DNA of 64,000 nucleotides from CAWCLK01 sp963796225. GTDB lineage: Bacteria > Actinomycetota > Nitriliruptoria > Nitriliruptorales > Nitriliruptoraceae. The stretch is taken from the NCBI GenBank assembly GCA_963796225.1, contig CAWCLK010000018.1:8074-72073 (forward strand), in the 5' to 3' direction. The translations under genes were made by a program, and so were the position numbers. Of this stretch, positions 28,092 to 37,078 are shown one piece after another (within the stretch, counting starts at the first letter, position 1; each line of letters starts with the position of its first letter). Below the pieces are notes generated by a model. The model was not told the DNA's origin, searched no databases, and saw only the letters and a program-made list of their open reading frames with translations.

Positions 28092-30580
28092 ATGCGCGCA
28101 TCCGCCCATCGGTGGCACGGCCTGCTCGCCGCCGCCACCTGCCTCCTGCTCGCCGCCACGACCCTTGCCGGGGTCGCACCCGCCGGGGCGGCCCCCGACG
28201 ACGGGGCGTTCCGCGAGCCGGCGGCCAGCCCGGCCTGCGTGACCTTCCCCAGCCAGGACTGGCCCATCGCCCGCGTGGCCGGCGCGGACCGCTTCGCGAC
28301 CGCCGCCTGCGCGGCGACCGCCGGCTACGCCGACGGCACCGACACGGTCGTGCTGGCGCGGGGCGACGCCGCCGGTGGGTACGCCGACGCGCTGGCGGGC
28401 ACGGTGCTGGCCCGGGCCGAGGACGCCCCGGTCCTGCTGACCGGCCCGACCTCGCTGCCCGACCCGACCCGCGACGCCATCGTGGCGCTGGGCGCCACGC
28501 GCGTGCTGGTGCTCGGTGGCCCGGTGGCCGTCTCCGACCGCGTGGTCGCCCAGGTCGGTCGCCTGGTCGACGAGGTCACGCGCGTCGCCGGGGACACCCG
28601 CGCGGGGACCGCCGCGGCCATCGCCGAACGCGTCCCGGGCGACACGGCGTTCGTGGTGAACGGCCGCCGCCCCGCCGACGCGCTGACCGCCGGGGCGGCG
28701 GCCGCGCGGGCCGGCGCGGCCCTGCTGCTGGTCGAACCGGACGGCATCCCGACCGAGACCAGCCGGGCCCTGACCAGCCGCAGCCGGGTGACCATCGTCG
28801 GGGGGCCCGGCGTGGTCACCGCCGGGATCGAGCGCAGCCTGCGACGCCGCGTCGACGGCTCCGTCCGCCGACTCGGCGGGCCCACGCGGTACGAGACCGC
28901 CGCGACCGTCGCCCGGGTCCACCCCGGCAGCGGCACGATCCACCTGGTCTCCGGGGCGGACGCCAACCTCGTCGACGCCATCGCGGCCGGCTGGGTCGCC
29001 GCCGCGCCCGGCGGCGGGCCGGTCGTCTACACCACGCGCGACGCGCCCGACCGGGCCACCGACCGGTACCTGCGCCTCGGACCCCTGGCCGACGCCCCCG
29101 CGACGCGGATCTTCGGCGGCCCGGTGAGCGTCAGCGGCGCCATGGTCGACGCCCTCGAGCAGCGGTACGCCGAGGCCGCCGACGGCGGCCCACCCGCCGA
29201 GCAGCGGGGGCTGTGGGTGCACCTCTTCGACGACAGCCTCAAGACCCGCGCCGGGATCGAGCAGGTGCTCGACACCGCGATCGCCGCCAACCTCAACACC
29301 GTGGTCGTGCAGGGCACCCGACGCCACGACGCCTTCTACGACTCCGACGTGCTGCCGCACACGACCGACCCGAACCTCGAGCCGGGCCTCGACGTCCTCG
29401 GCACGCTGATCCCCGCGGCGCACGCCCGCGGGCTGCAGGTCCACGTGTGGTGGTCGATGATGCCGTCCACCCACCCGTCCATGCAGGACGAGAACCTCGG
29501 CCCCGAGCACATCAACACCCAGCACGGGGCTGGCACACGGCCGAGCCCTGGGTGCAGGGCGGCTGGACGCCCGGCTACGAGTTCCTGGACCCGGCCGTGC
29601 CCGGCGTGCAGCAGCACATCGTGGACATGGTCACCGAGGTCGTCCGGCGCTACGACGTCGACGGCGTCCACCTCGACTACCTGCGGTACGAGTGCCTGCA
29701 GGTCGCCGACGCCGACCGGGGCGTGTGCAACTACCAGGCGCAGGCCGGTGACCCCGCGACCCGCAACCAGAACCCGATCACGATGCAGCGCTGGCGGGAC
29801 CACGCCGACGGCGAGACCCTCGGCGACTTCATGCGCGACCAGACCGAGGACCTGACCCGGCGGATCATGCTCGAGGTGGCCGCCGTCGACCCGTCCGTGG
29901 TCGTGTCCGCCGCGCTGATCGCCCAGGGCGAGGGACCGACGGGCAGCGACCCCCGGTCGGACTTCGAGACGACGAAGGCCTGGTGGAACAAGGGGCAGGA
30001 CTGGGCCCGGTGGGTCGAGCAGGGCCTGCTCGACCACGTCTACCCCATGGACTACTACCGCGAGTCCGACCCGACCTACGCGCGCTGGTTCGACCAGTGG
30101 GCCGCGTTCGCCGACCTGCTCGACACGCCACGCCACGTCACCGCGCTCGGCCAGGGCGCCTACCTCAACTGCGTCGGGGACTCGCTGTCGCAGCTGCGCC
30201 AGTCGACCTCGACGCTGGACGGGGCCATGGTCTACAGCTACCAGGGCGACTCCTCCGGGGCGTGCGGCGAGCAGCCGGGCGACCTGTTCCGGACCCTTGC
30301 CGCACCGGGCGGGCTGTTCGCCACCCCGGCGCCGGTCCCGGCGGTCCCCCGCCGCGTGGCACCGCGGAACGGCCACGTGCTCGTCCAGGCCCGCGACGGC
30401 CAGCGGATCGAGCTGGTCCCCGTGACCGGCGACGAGGCCCACGCCCGCACCCAACGCGCGGACGCCACCGGCCACGCCGGGTTCGTCGACGTCCCGCCCG
30501 GCGACTACCTCGTCGGGGTCGAGGGCGGCCTGGCCCAGCCCGTGCGGGTCGAGGCCGGGCAGGTCAGCCGGGTCGAGTGA
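28092..30580 (+). CDS. secreted protein: three CWB2 repeats plus GH10-like hydrolase domain, one frameshift
   Basis: About 829 residues once rejoined. A signal peptide (LLAAATCLLLAATTLAG) is followed by three cell-wall-binding-2 repeats at roughly residues 50-370: RVAGADRFATAA..VLVLGGPVAVS, RVAGDTRAGTAA..VTIVGGPGVVT, RLGGPTRYETAA..RIFGGPVSVS. Next comes a glycosyl-hydrolase-like barrel (GLWVHLFDDSL, NLNTVVVQGTR, RGLQVHVWWSMM, DVDGVHLDYLRYE, VVVSAALIAQ, DHVYPMDYYRE) of the GH10-related GHL10/DUF4015 type, then a small beta domain. Near 29528-29535 one base is missing (frame 3 to 2). Likely tethered to the cell wall and acting on an outside polysaccharide; substrate unknown. The CWB2 layout resembles surface proteins of Nitriliruptoria and clostridia. 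Confidence 0.85.
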
Positions 30581-30581
30581 G

Positions 30582-30599
30582 CCGCCTCGCGGCAGGCGG
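30582..30599 (+). terminator. possible short terminator after the CWB2 gene
   Basis: CCGCCT and AGGCGG pair around a 6-nt loop immediately after the stop codon; stem is short, so weak. Confidence 0.35.
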
Positions 30600-30664
30600 G
30601 GCGCGGGTCGGGCACGCTGTGCGCATGCTCGCCCGCCCCGCCCCGCCACCAGCCGGACCCGTCC

Positions 30665-31189
30665 GTGCGCGGTGACCTGTCGCTGCGCATGCACATGCTG
30701 GTGCGGCCCGCCGGGGTGATCGGCCTGGTCGGGGCGGTCGCCGGGCTCGTGGCCGTCGCCGGGGCCTACCTGCCCTGGTACGCGGTGACGGCCACCGTCG
30801 ACCTGCTCGGCTCGTCACAGCAGCAGGCGGTGGCGTCGCTGGCCGGCTGGCAGGCCCACCCGTGGGGGTGGCTGGTGCCCGCCTTCGGGGTGGTCACGCT
30901 CGTGGCCGGGGTGATGCTGGCGGTGGACCACCCCGCCCCGCCCCGCACGATGCTGGTGGGCGGCTGCGGGCTGGCGCTGACCGTGGTCGCCGGCGGGCTG
31001 TTGTTCCCGCCGGTCGACCGGTTCGACGTGGCCGGATCACGCCTGCGCGAGCTGGCGGCCCTGTCGGGGCGGCTGCCCGAGGACGTCCGGCTGGCCTTCG
31101 ACGTGCGCCCCGACATCGGCATGTGGCTGACGCTGGCCGCCGGGGCGCTCGTCGTGGTTGCGGCGCTGGTGTCGCGCGAACCGGTGTGA
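30665..31189 (+). CDS. membrane protein, unknown function
   Basis: 174 residues with four probable membrane spans: GVIGLVGAVAGLVAVAGAYLPW, WGWLVPAFGVVTLVAGVML, MLVGGCGLALTVVAGGLLF and IGMWLTLAAGALVVVAALV. A charged outer segment (DRFDVAGSRLRELAALSGRLPEDVRLAFDVRPD) precedes the last span. The layout, with a WY after the first span, resembles small actinobacterial Trp-rich membrane proteins. GTG 30665 is used; the Met at 30689 is an alternative and neither has a good ribosome site. No operon partner. Confidence 0.6.
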   Translation: MRGDLSLRMHMLVRPAGVIGLVGAVAGLVAVAGAYLPWYAVTATVDLLGSSQQQAVASLAGWQAHPWGWLVPAFGVVTLVAGVMLAVDHPAPPRTMLVGGCGLALTVVAGGLLFPPVDRFDVAGSRLRELAALSGRLPEDVRLAFDVRPDIGMWLTLAAGALVVVAALVSREPV

Positions 31190-31236
31190 CCTACAGCACC
31201 GCGGGCCGTCCCGACGGTCGGCAGGTCGAAGCACGG

Positions 31237-32103
31237 TCAGAGGACGGCCTTGCGGTAGACGCGGACGGCGAGCGGGGCGAAGACCGCGGTGATGCCGGCG
31301 ATCCAGAGCAGGGCGAGCCCCACCTGGCCGGCGACGGTCTGGCCCGGCAGCAGCAGCTCGGGACCGACCATCAGCCCGCGCATGGCGTTGGCGATGATCG
31401 TGATCGGCTGGTTGTTGGCGAAGGCCTGCAGCCAGCCGGGCATCGTCTGGGTCGGGATGAACACGGCGCTGGCGAACACGAACGGGAACACCGGCAGGAA
31501 CACCGCGGACTGGGCGGCCTCGGGGTTGCGGACCAGCAGGCCGATCGTGGCCATGACCCAGGACAGGGCGTAGCTGAACAGCAGCACCAGCACGACGCCG
31601 CCGAGGAACCCGAGGAAGCTGGTCTTCCAGCGGAACCCGATGGCGAACGCCATGAGCAGCATCAGGCCCATCACGAACGCGTTGCGGGCGAGGTCGGCGA
31701 AGGTCCGGCCGGCCAGCACGGCCGAGCGCGCCATGGGCAGGGACCGGAAGCGGTCGATGACGCCGTTGGACAGGTCCTCGGTCAGGCCGAGCGCGGTCTG
31801 GCCCGCCCCGAACGTGGAGATCTGCACCATCAGGCCGGGCAGCAGGAAGATGATGTACTTGCCGTCGACGATCGGTGGCAGGGTCTGCCCGATCGCACCG
31901 CCGAACACGTAGTTGAACAGGAACAGGAACATCAGCGGCTGGATCGTCGCGAAGATCAGCAGCTGTGGGAGGCGGACGACGCGGATCAGGTTGCGGCGGG
32001 TGATGACCCCCGTGTCGGTGATGGCCGCACGCAGGCTGACGTGCTCGCGCGTGGCGGTCGTGGGCGTCATCGCGTCGTGGGTCGTGGCGGTGGTGGCGCT
32101 CAT
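31237..32103 (-). CDS. ABC-2 type exporter permease, DrrB-like
   Basis: 288 residues with six membrane spans and the ABC-2 layout: TGVITRRNLIRVVRLPQLLIFATIQPLMFLFLFNYVF, then a segment that includes QISTFGAGQTALGLTEDLSNGVIDRFRSLPMARSAVL, the conserved ABC-2 permease coupling region. DrrB proteins with DrrA export anthracyclines or, in mycobacteria, lipids. The ATG at 32103 overlaps the stop of the ATPase gene in an ATGA, so the pair is translationally coupled. The substrate cannot be told. Confidence 0.9.
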   Translation of the reverse strand: MSATTATTHDAMTPTTATREHVSLRAAITDTGVITRRNLIRVVRLPQLLIFATIQPLMFLFLFNYVFGGAIGQTLPPIVDGKYIIFLLPGLMVQISTFGAGQTALGLTEDLSNGVIDRFRSLPMARSAVLAGRTFADLARNAFVMGLMLLMAFAIGFRWKTSFLGFLGGVVLVLLFSYALSWVMATIGLLVRNPEAAQSAVFLPVFPFVFASAVFIPTQTMPGWLQAFANNQPITIIANAMRGLMVGPELLLPGQTVAGQVGLALLWIAGITAVFAPLAVRVYRKAVL

Positions 32104-33140
32104 GCGCGGGCCTTTCGTCCGCGGCGGCCGGTCGGCTGGCCGTCGGCGGTCGGGTCGGGCGGGGCGGATTCGGGACTGTCCCCGGTCAGCGACAGGAAGA
32201 CGTCGTCGAGGGTCGGCCGGTGGATGGCGAGGTCGCGCGGCTCGATGCCCTCGTTGTCCAGGGCACGGGTGACGTCCATCAGCGTCTTCGAGCCGGCACG
32301 TGCGGGCAGCCGGACACGGGCCTTCTCGTGGTCCCAGCTGGCCTCGTCGTCGCCGAGGCCGTTGAGCAGCGAGACCACCTGGTCGCGCTGTTCGGGTTCG
32401 ACCCCGACCTCGACCATGCCGGTCCCGAGCTGGTCCTTGAGCTCGTCCGCGGTGCCCTCGGAGATGATCTTCCCGTGGTTGATCACGCCGATGCGGTCGG
32501 CCAGGCGGTCGGCCTCCTCGAGGTACTGGGTGGTCAGCAGCACGGTGGTGCCGCCGTCGACCAGCTCCTGGATCAGCTCCCACAGCTCCTGGCGGGACCG
32601 GGGGTCGATGCCCGTGGTGGGCTCGTCGAGGAACATGACCTCGGGGCGTCCGACCAGCGAGGCCGCGAGGTCCAGCCGGCGACGCATGCCGCCCGAGTAG
32701 GTGCCGACACGCCGGTCAGCGGCGTCGACGAGGTTGATCAGGCTCAGGATCTCGTCGGTGCGGCGGCGGGTCTCGTCGGCCGACAGGCCGTACAGGCGCC
32801 CGACCATCTGCACGTTCTCGCGCCCCGTCTGGTACTCGTCGACGGCGGCGAACTGGCCGGCCAGCCCGATGTGGGCGCGGGCACGGGTGGGCTCCTCGAC
32901 CACGTCGACGCCGGCCACGATGGCGCGGCCCGAGGTGGGCTGCAGGAGCGTGGCGAGCACGCGGATCAGGGTGGTCTTGCCCGCCCCGTTGGGGCCGAGC
33001 AGGCCGTACACGGTGCCGCGGGGGATGGTCAGGCTGACGCCGTCGACGGCGTGGACGTCACCGAAGTGGACGACGACGTCGTCGACCTGGACGATCGGAT
33101 CGGGCGGGGCGCCGTCGGCGCTGGACGTGCGATCGTGCAT
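32100..33140 (-). CDS. ABC exporter ATPase, DrrA-like (daunorubicin-resistance family)
   Basis: 346 residues. Walker A is GPNGAGKTT near residue 45, the signature is YSGGMRRRLDLAASL, Walker B VMFLDEPTTGID, and the H-loop is in LLTTQYLEEADRLAD. A C-terminal extension (EVGVEPEQRDQVVSLL to LDDVFLSLTG) is the DrrA-type regulatory tail. It powers the permease encoded just downstream. The TetR regulator gene lies 38 nt upstream on the same strand, so regulator, ATPase and permease are probably one operon. Confidence 0.92.
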   Translation of the reverse strand: MHDRTSSADGAPPDPIVQVDDVVVHFGDVHAVDGVSLTIPRGTVYGLLGPNGAGKTTLIRVLATLLQPTSGRAIVAGVDVVEEPTRARAHIGLAGQFAAVDEYQTGRENVQMVGRLYGLSADETRRRTDEILSLINLVDAADRRVGTYSGGMRRRLDLAASLVGRPEVMFLDEPTTGIDPRSRQELWELIQELVDGGTTVLLTTQYLEEADRLADRIGVINHGKIISEGTADELKDQLGTGMVEVGVEPEQRDQVVSLLNGLGDDEASWDHEKARVRLPARAGSKTLMDVTRALDNEGIEPRDLAIHRPTLDDVFLSLTGDSPESAPPDPTADGQPTGRRGRKARA

Positions 33141-33178
33141 GGGAGGACTCCTCGGGGGGCGGTCGGGGTGGGGGCAGG

Positions 33179-33808
33179 TCAGGTCCGCGGCGCGAACGCC
33201 GCGGCGAGCTCGTCGAAGACCTCGTGGACGTGGGCGCGAACGGGTTCGGTGGCGCCCGCGGCGATCCAGCGGTGGACCGACATCCGCATGGCCACGGACG
33301 CGACGCCCCCGACCACGTGGGCGTGCACACCGTGGGGTTCGACACCGTCGCGCCGGGCGACCGCCTCGACCAGGCGACGCTCGATGCGCATGAAGGCTCC
33401 CATCATGTGGGGCATGAGCTCGGGGTGGTGCTCGAGCAGGTGCCGGCGCAGGTGCATGTGCTCGGCCGACGGCAGCGACGCCTCCAGGTGCGGGGCGATC
33501 ACGTCGCGGAGGTCGGCGACCAGGTCACCCGAGGGGCCACCGGCCTCGAACTCGGCCAGCACCTCGTCGGAGGGGACGGCGGGCGGTTCCCCCAGGATCG
33601 CCTCCTCCTTCGAGGAGAAGTAGTTGAAGAAGGTCCGCGGGGAGACGTCCGCCTCGGCGCAGATCTCCTCGACCGTGACGTCGAGCCCCCGATCGTCCGC
33701 CAGCGCCAGGGCAGCGCGTTGCAGGGCCTGGCGCGTGGCGCGCTTCTTGCGCTCGCGCAGGCCCGGACGGGCGGCGGGATCGGGGCAGTGGGGGGACATG
33801 GGCTGCAT
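33179..33808 (-). CDS. TetR family regulator of the DrrAB-type exporter
   Basis: 209 residues. N-terminal helix-turn-helix RQALQRAALALADDRGLDVTVEEICAEADVSPRTFFNYFSSKEEA is the standard TetR DNA-binding domain; the ligand-binding half is divergent. It lies directly upstream of the ATPase and permease genes and probably represses all three until an exported compound binds. A perfect palindrome (33810-33826) touches the start codon. Two ATGs fit, 33808 and 33799; there is no ribosome site for either, which would suit a leaderless or very short leader. Confidence 0.88.
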   Translation of the reverse strand: MQPMSPHCPDPAARPGLRERKKRATRQALQRAALALADDRGLDVTVEEICAEADVSPRTFFNYFSSKEEAILGEPPAVPSDEVLAEFEAGGPSGDLVADLRDVIAPHLEASLPSAEHMHLRRHLLEHHPELMPHMMGAFMRIERRLVEAVARRDGVEPHGVHAHVVGGVASVAMRMSVHRWIAAGATEPVRAHVHEVFDELAAAFAPRT

Positions 33809-33809
33809 G

Positions 33810-33826
33810 TTTGCAGTCCCTGCAAA
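33810..33826. promoter_or_regulatory. TetR operator candidate, 17-bp palindrome
   Basis: TTTGCAG TCC CTGCAAA, two perfect 7-bp arms and a 3-bp centre, immediately before the TetR start codon and 79 bp before the NlpC/P60 start. It is AT-richer than its surroundings. A repressor here would block the TetR-DrrAB transcript. Confidence 0.7.
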
Positions 33827-33867
33827 CTTTCGCAAGGTGCACGTTCGCGGGGCGCTCGCTCCTCCTG

Positions 33868-33898
33868 TTGCACCCGGGGGGGCCGAGGGGCGTAGCCT
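33868..33898 (+). promoter_or_regulatory. candidate promoter of the NlpC/P60 cluster
   Basis: TTGCAC (33868-33873) and TAGCCT (33893-33898) with a 19-bp spacer. The -10 box ends 7 nt before ATG 33906, so the transcript is probably leaderless; no ribosome site is present. Confidence 0.5.
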
Positions 33899-33905
33899 TG
33901 CCGCC

Positions 33906-35039
33906 ATGCGCCCGTCACGCTCCCGCGTCCTCGTCGTCGCCACCCTGCTCCTGCTCGCCCTGCTGCCGGCGACCAGCGGGCTGGCCGTGCCCGACCGGCT
34001 CACCCAGCAGCTCGAGCAGGCACGCGACCGGCTGGCCGAGCTCGACACCCAGGTCTCGATCGCCGTCGAGGACGCCAACGCGGCCGCGGTGCAGCTCGAA
34101 CGCCTGCAGGCCCAGCAGCAGGAGACCGCCGGGCGCGTGGACGCGCTGACGGCCGAGGTCACCGAGCTCGAGGACGCCACCGCCGCGTTCGTGCGATCGA
34201 TGTACATGCGCGGACCGCGGACCAACCTGGCCATGGCGCTCGAGAACGACGAGGTCACCGAGGCCGGACGGGACCTGGCCGTCATGGACCGGCTGTCCCG
34301 GCAGCGGCAGGCGCAGCTGGAGCGCCTCGCGGTGTCGCGCACCGAGCTGGACGCCGCCCGGACCGAGCTCGCCACCCAGATCGACGCCGCGGCGACGCGC
34401 GAACGCGAGCTCGCCGACCGCCGCGAACACGTCGAGGCGATGCTGGCCGACCAGAAGGACGAGGTCGCGTCGCTGGTCGCCGAGATCGACCGCATCGAGG
34501 CGCGCGAGGCCGCCGAGGCGGCACGGCGCGAACGCGAGGCGGCGGCACGCCGCGCCGCGGCCGAGCAGTGCCGCCTCGGAGCGTGCCGCGGCCGAGCAGG
34601 CCGCCGCCGAGCAGGCCGCCGCCGCCGCCCCGAGCCCGAGCCCGCCCCGCCACCACCCGCACCGCCGGCGCCCCCGCCGGGCACCCGCCAGGGCGCGGAC
34701 CAGGCCGTGCAGGCGGCCCTGTCCCAGGTGGGCAAGCCGTACGAGTACGGGGCCGCGGGGCCGAACAGCTACGACTGCTCCGGCCTGACGATGTGGGCCT
34801 GGCAGCACGCCGGCGTGTCGCTGCCCCACTCCTCGCGGATGCAGTACGCGGCCACGACCCGCATCTCCCGCGACCAGCTGCAGGCCGGGGACCTCGTCTT
34901 CTACGGCTCGCCCATCCACCACGTCGCCATGTACCTCGACGGCACGCGCGTGGTCGAGGCGCCGTACACGGGGGCCAACGTCCGGGTCCGTGAGGACGGC
35001 CTGCTGCGCAGCGACATCGTCGGCTACGGCCGGCCGTGA
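33906..35039 (+). CDS. NlpC/P60 peptidoglycan endopeptidase with coiled-coil N-domain
   Basis: About 377 residues. A signal peptide (VLVVATLLLLALLPATSGLA), about 200 residues of coiled coil (LTQQLEQARDRLAEL onward), an Ala/Glu then Pro-rich linker, and a C-terminal NlpC/P60 domain: catalytic Cys in YDCSGLTMWAW, GDLVFYGSPIHHVAMYL with the catalytic His. RipA/CwlO-type enzymes of this build cut D-Glu to diaminopimelate bonds in cell-wall peptide stems. Between about 34570 and 34640 the frame encodes CRLGACRGRAGRRR, but the +1 frame reads AASERAAAEQAAAEQAAAAA. That matches the surrounding Ala/Glu-rich helix, so two compensating indels are likely. The stop overlaps hyuA by 4 nt. Confidence 0.88.
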   Translation: MRPSRSRVLVVATLLLLALLPATSGLAVPDRLTQQLEQARDRLAELDTQVSIAVEDANAAAVQLERLQAQQQETAGRVDALTAEVTELEDATAAFVRSMYMRGPRTNLAMALENDEVTEAGRDLAVMDRLSRQRQAQLERLAVSRTELDAARTELATQIDAAATRERELADRREHVEAMLADQKDEVASLVAEIDRIEAREAAEAARREREAAARRAAAEQCRLGACRGRAGRRRAGRRRRPEPEPAPPPPAPPAPPPGTRQGADQAVQAALSQVGKPYEYGAAGPNSYDCSGLTMWAWQHAGVSLPHSSRMQYAATTRISRDQLQAGDLVFYGSPIHHVAMYLDGTRVVEAPYTGANVRVREDGLLRSDIVGYGRP

Positions 35040-37078
35040 CGCCGGCGGGGTCACCGCGCCACGCGCTGGGGGTGGACGTCGGCGGCACGTTCACCGACCT
35101 CGTGCTCGTCGTCGGCGACGAGGTCCGGGTGGCCAAGGTGCCCTCGACGCCCGGCGACCAGGCCGAGGGCATCCTCGCCGGCATGGCCGAGCTCGGGGTG
35201 GCGCCCGGCCACCTCGACCGGTTCGCGCACGGCACGACCGTCGCGACCAACACCGTCCTCGAGCGGGACGGTGCCGACGTGCTGCTGGTGACCACGGCGG
35301 GGTTCGCTGACCTGCTGGTGATCGGCCGCCAGCACCGCCCCGCCCTGTACGACCTGGCCGTGACGCGCCCCGACCCGGTGGTCGCCCGCGGCCGGGTGGT
35401 CGAGGTCGCCGAGCGGCTCGACCACGACGGCCAGGTGGTCGTGGCCCTGACCGACGACGAGGTCGACCGCGTCGTCGCGGCCGTGCGCGAGGCCGCGCCC
35501 GAGGCGGTCGCCATCTGCCTGCTCCACGCCTTCCGCGACCCGACCCACGAACAGCGCCTGGCCGACGCACTGGCGGTGCTGGACGTCCCGGTCAGTCGTG
35601 CCACCGCGCTGCTTCCCACCTTCCGCGAGGTCGAGCGTGCGTCCACCACGGCGCTCAACGCCTACGTCGCACCACGGATGGACCGGTACCTGGGCTCGCT
35701 CGAGGCACGGCTGGACGAGCAGGCGGGCGCGGACGGGGCGGTGGGCGTCGAGGTCATGCGCTCGGGGGGCGGCACCTTCGCGGCCTCGGTCGCCGCGCGC
35801 GAGCCGGTCCACACGCTGCTGTCGGGCCCGGCCGCGGGGGCGTGGGGGGCGGCCGCCGTGGCCCGCGCCGTCGGCGTCGCGGACGCCGTGGCCTTCGACA
35901 TGGGTGGGACCTCCTCGGACGTGACGCTGGTCCGGGGCGGACGCCCGCACACCACGGCCGAGGGCGCCATCGGGGGCCTGCCCTTCGCCGTCACGACCAC
36001 CGCGATCCACACGGTGGGGGCCGGCGGCGGGTCGATCGCGTGGCAGGACGACGGCGGGGCGCTGCGGGTGGGCCCGCGGTCCGCCGGCGCCGACCCCGGG
36101 CCTGCCTGCTACGGGCGGGGCGGGACCGCGCCGACGGTGACCGACGCCGACCTGCTGCTCGGGCGCCTCGACGCCTCCACGCGGCTCGGCGGGGCGATGG
36201 CGCTGGACGCCGACGCGGCCCGGACCGCCGTGGCCGGTCTGGCCGACCGACTCGGGTTGTCGGTGGAACGGACCGCGGCGGGCATCGCCGAGGTGGTCGA
36301 GGCGGAGATGGCCCGCGCCCTGCGCGTCGTGTCGGTGGAGCAGGGGCACGACCCGCGCGAGCTCGCGCTGGTGGCCTTCGGCGGGGCCGGCGGACTGCAC
36401 CAGGCCGCCCTGGCCCGGGAGGTCGGGTTCGCCCGCGTCGTGGTCCCCCCGTCGGCCGGGGTGCTGTGCGCGCTGGGCCTGCTGGCCGCCCCGGTCACCA
36501 CCGACGAGGCGCGCACGGTGCTGGTGCCGCTCGTCGACGCCGACCTCGACGGGCTGGTCGACGCCTGGGACGAGCTGGCCGACGCGGCCACGGCCTCGCT
36601 GCGCGACCAGGGCGTCGACCCCGACCGGGTCGTGCGCTCGGCCGACCTGCGCTACCGCGGCCAGGCCTTCGAGCTGGAGGTGCCCGTCGACACCGTGACG
36701 GTCGACGCCCTGGCCGAGGGCCTGCACGCCGCCCACCGGGAGCGCTACGGCTACGACCAGCCCGACACACCGGTGGAGGTGGTGACCCTCCGCGTCCGCG
36801 CCGAGGGCCCGCGGCCCGAGGTCCCCCTGCCGCGGTGGACCGGCGGCGGGGCGGTCGCCGACGCCGTGGTCGCCACGCGCCGCCTGCGCGTCGACGGCAC
36901 CGAGCAGGACGTGCGCGTGCTGGCCCGTGACCGGCTGGCCGCGGGCGAGGCGTTCGACGGCCCCGCCGTGGTGACCGGGCTCGAGTCGACGGTGTGGGTC
37001 GCCCCGTGGCAGCGAGCGTCCGTGGACGAGGTCGGGGCGCTTCACCTGGTGGAGCGAGCGGTGGAGGGGGGACGATGA
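35036..37078 (+). CDS. hyuA: hydantoinase/oxoprolinase family protein, subunit A
   Basis: 680 residues; ATP-dependent ring opening of 5-membered cyclic amides (5-oxoproline, N-methylhydantoin or similar) together with subunit B. LGVDVGGTFTDLVLV is the ASKHA-type phosphate motif, HGTTVATNTVLERDGADV, FDMGGTSSDVTLVRGG, GAGGGSIAW and DPGPACYGRGGTAPTVTDADLLLG are the family blocks. GTG 35036 overlaps the NlpC/P60 stop in a GTGA and its own stop overlaps hyuB in an ATGA. Length is normal. Substrate cannot be told from sequence. Confidence 0.92.
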   Translation: MTPAGSPRHALGVDVGGTFTDLVLVVGDEVRVAKVPSTPGDQAEGILAGMAELGVAPGHLDRFAHGTTVATNTVLERDGADVLLVTTAGFADLLVIGRQHRPALYDLAVTRPDPVVARGRVVEVAERLDHDGQVVVALTDDEVDRVVAAVREAAPEAVAICLLHAFRDPTHEQRLADALAVLDVPVSRATALLPTFREVERASTTALNAYVAPRMDRYLGSLEARLDEQAGADGAVGVEVMRSGGGTFAASVAAREPVHTLLSGPAAGAWGAAAVARAVGVADAVAFDMGGTSSDVTLVRGGRPHTTAEGAIGGLPFAVTTTAIHTVGAGGGSIAWQDDGGALRVGPRSAGADPGPACYGRGGTAPTVTDADLLLGRLDASTRLGGAMALDADAARTAVAGLADRLGLSVERTAAGIAEVVEAEMARALRVVSVEQGHDPRELALVAFGGAGGLHQAALAREVGFARVVVPPSAGVLCALGLLAAPVTTDEARTVLVPLVDADLDGLVDAWDELADAATASLRDQGVDPDRVVRSADLRYRGQAFELEVPVDTVTVDALAEGLHAAHRERYGYDQPDTPVEVVTLRVRAEGPRPEVPLPRWTGGGAVADAVVATRRLRVDGTEQDVRVLARDRLAAGEAFDGPAVVTGLESTVWVAPWQRASVDEVGALHLVERAVEGGR

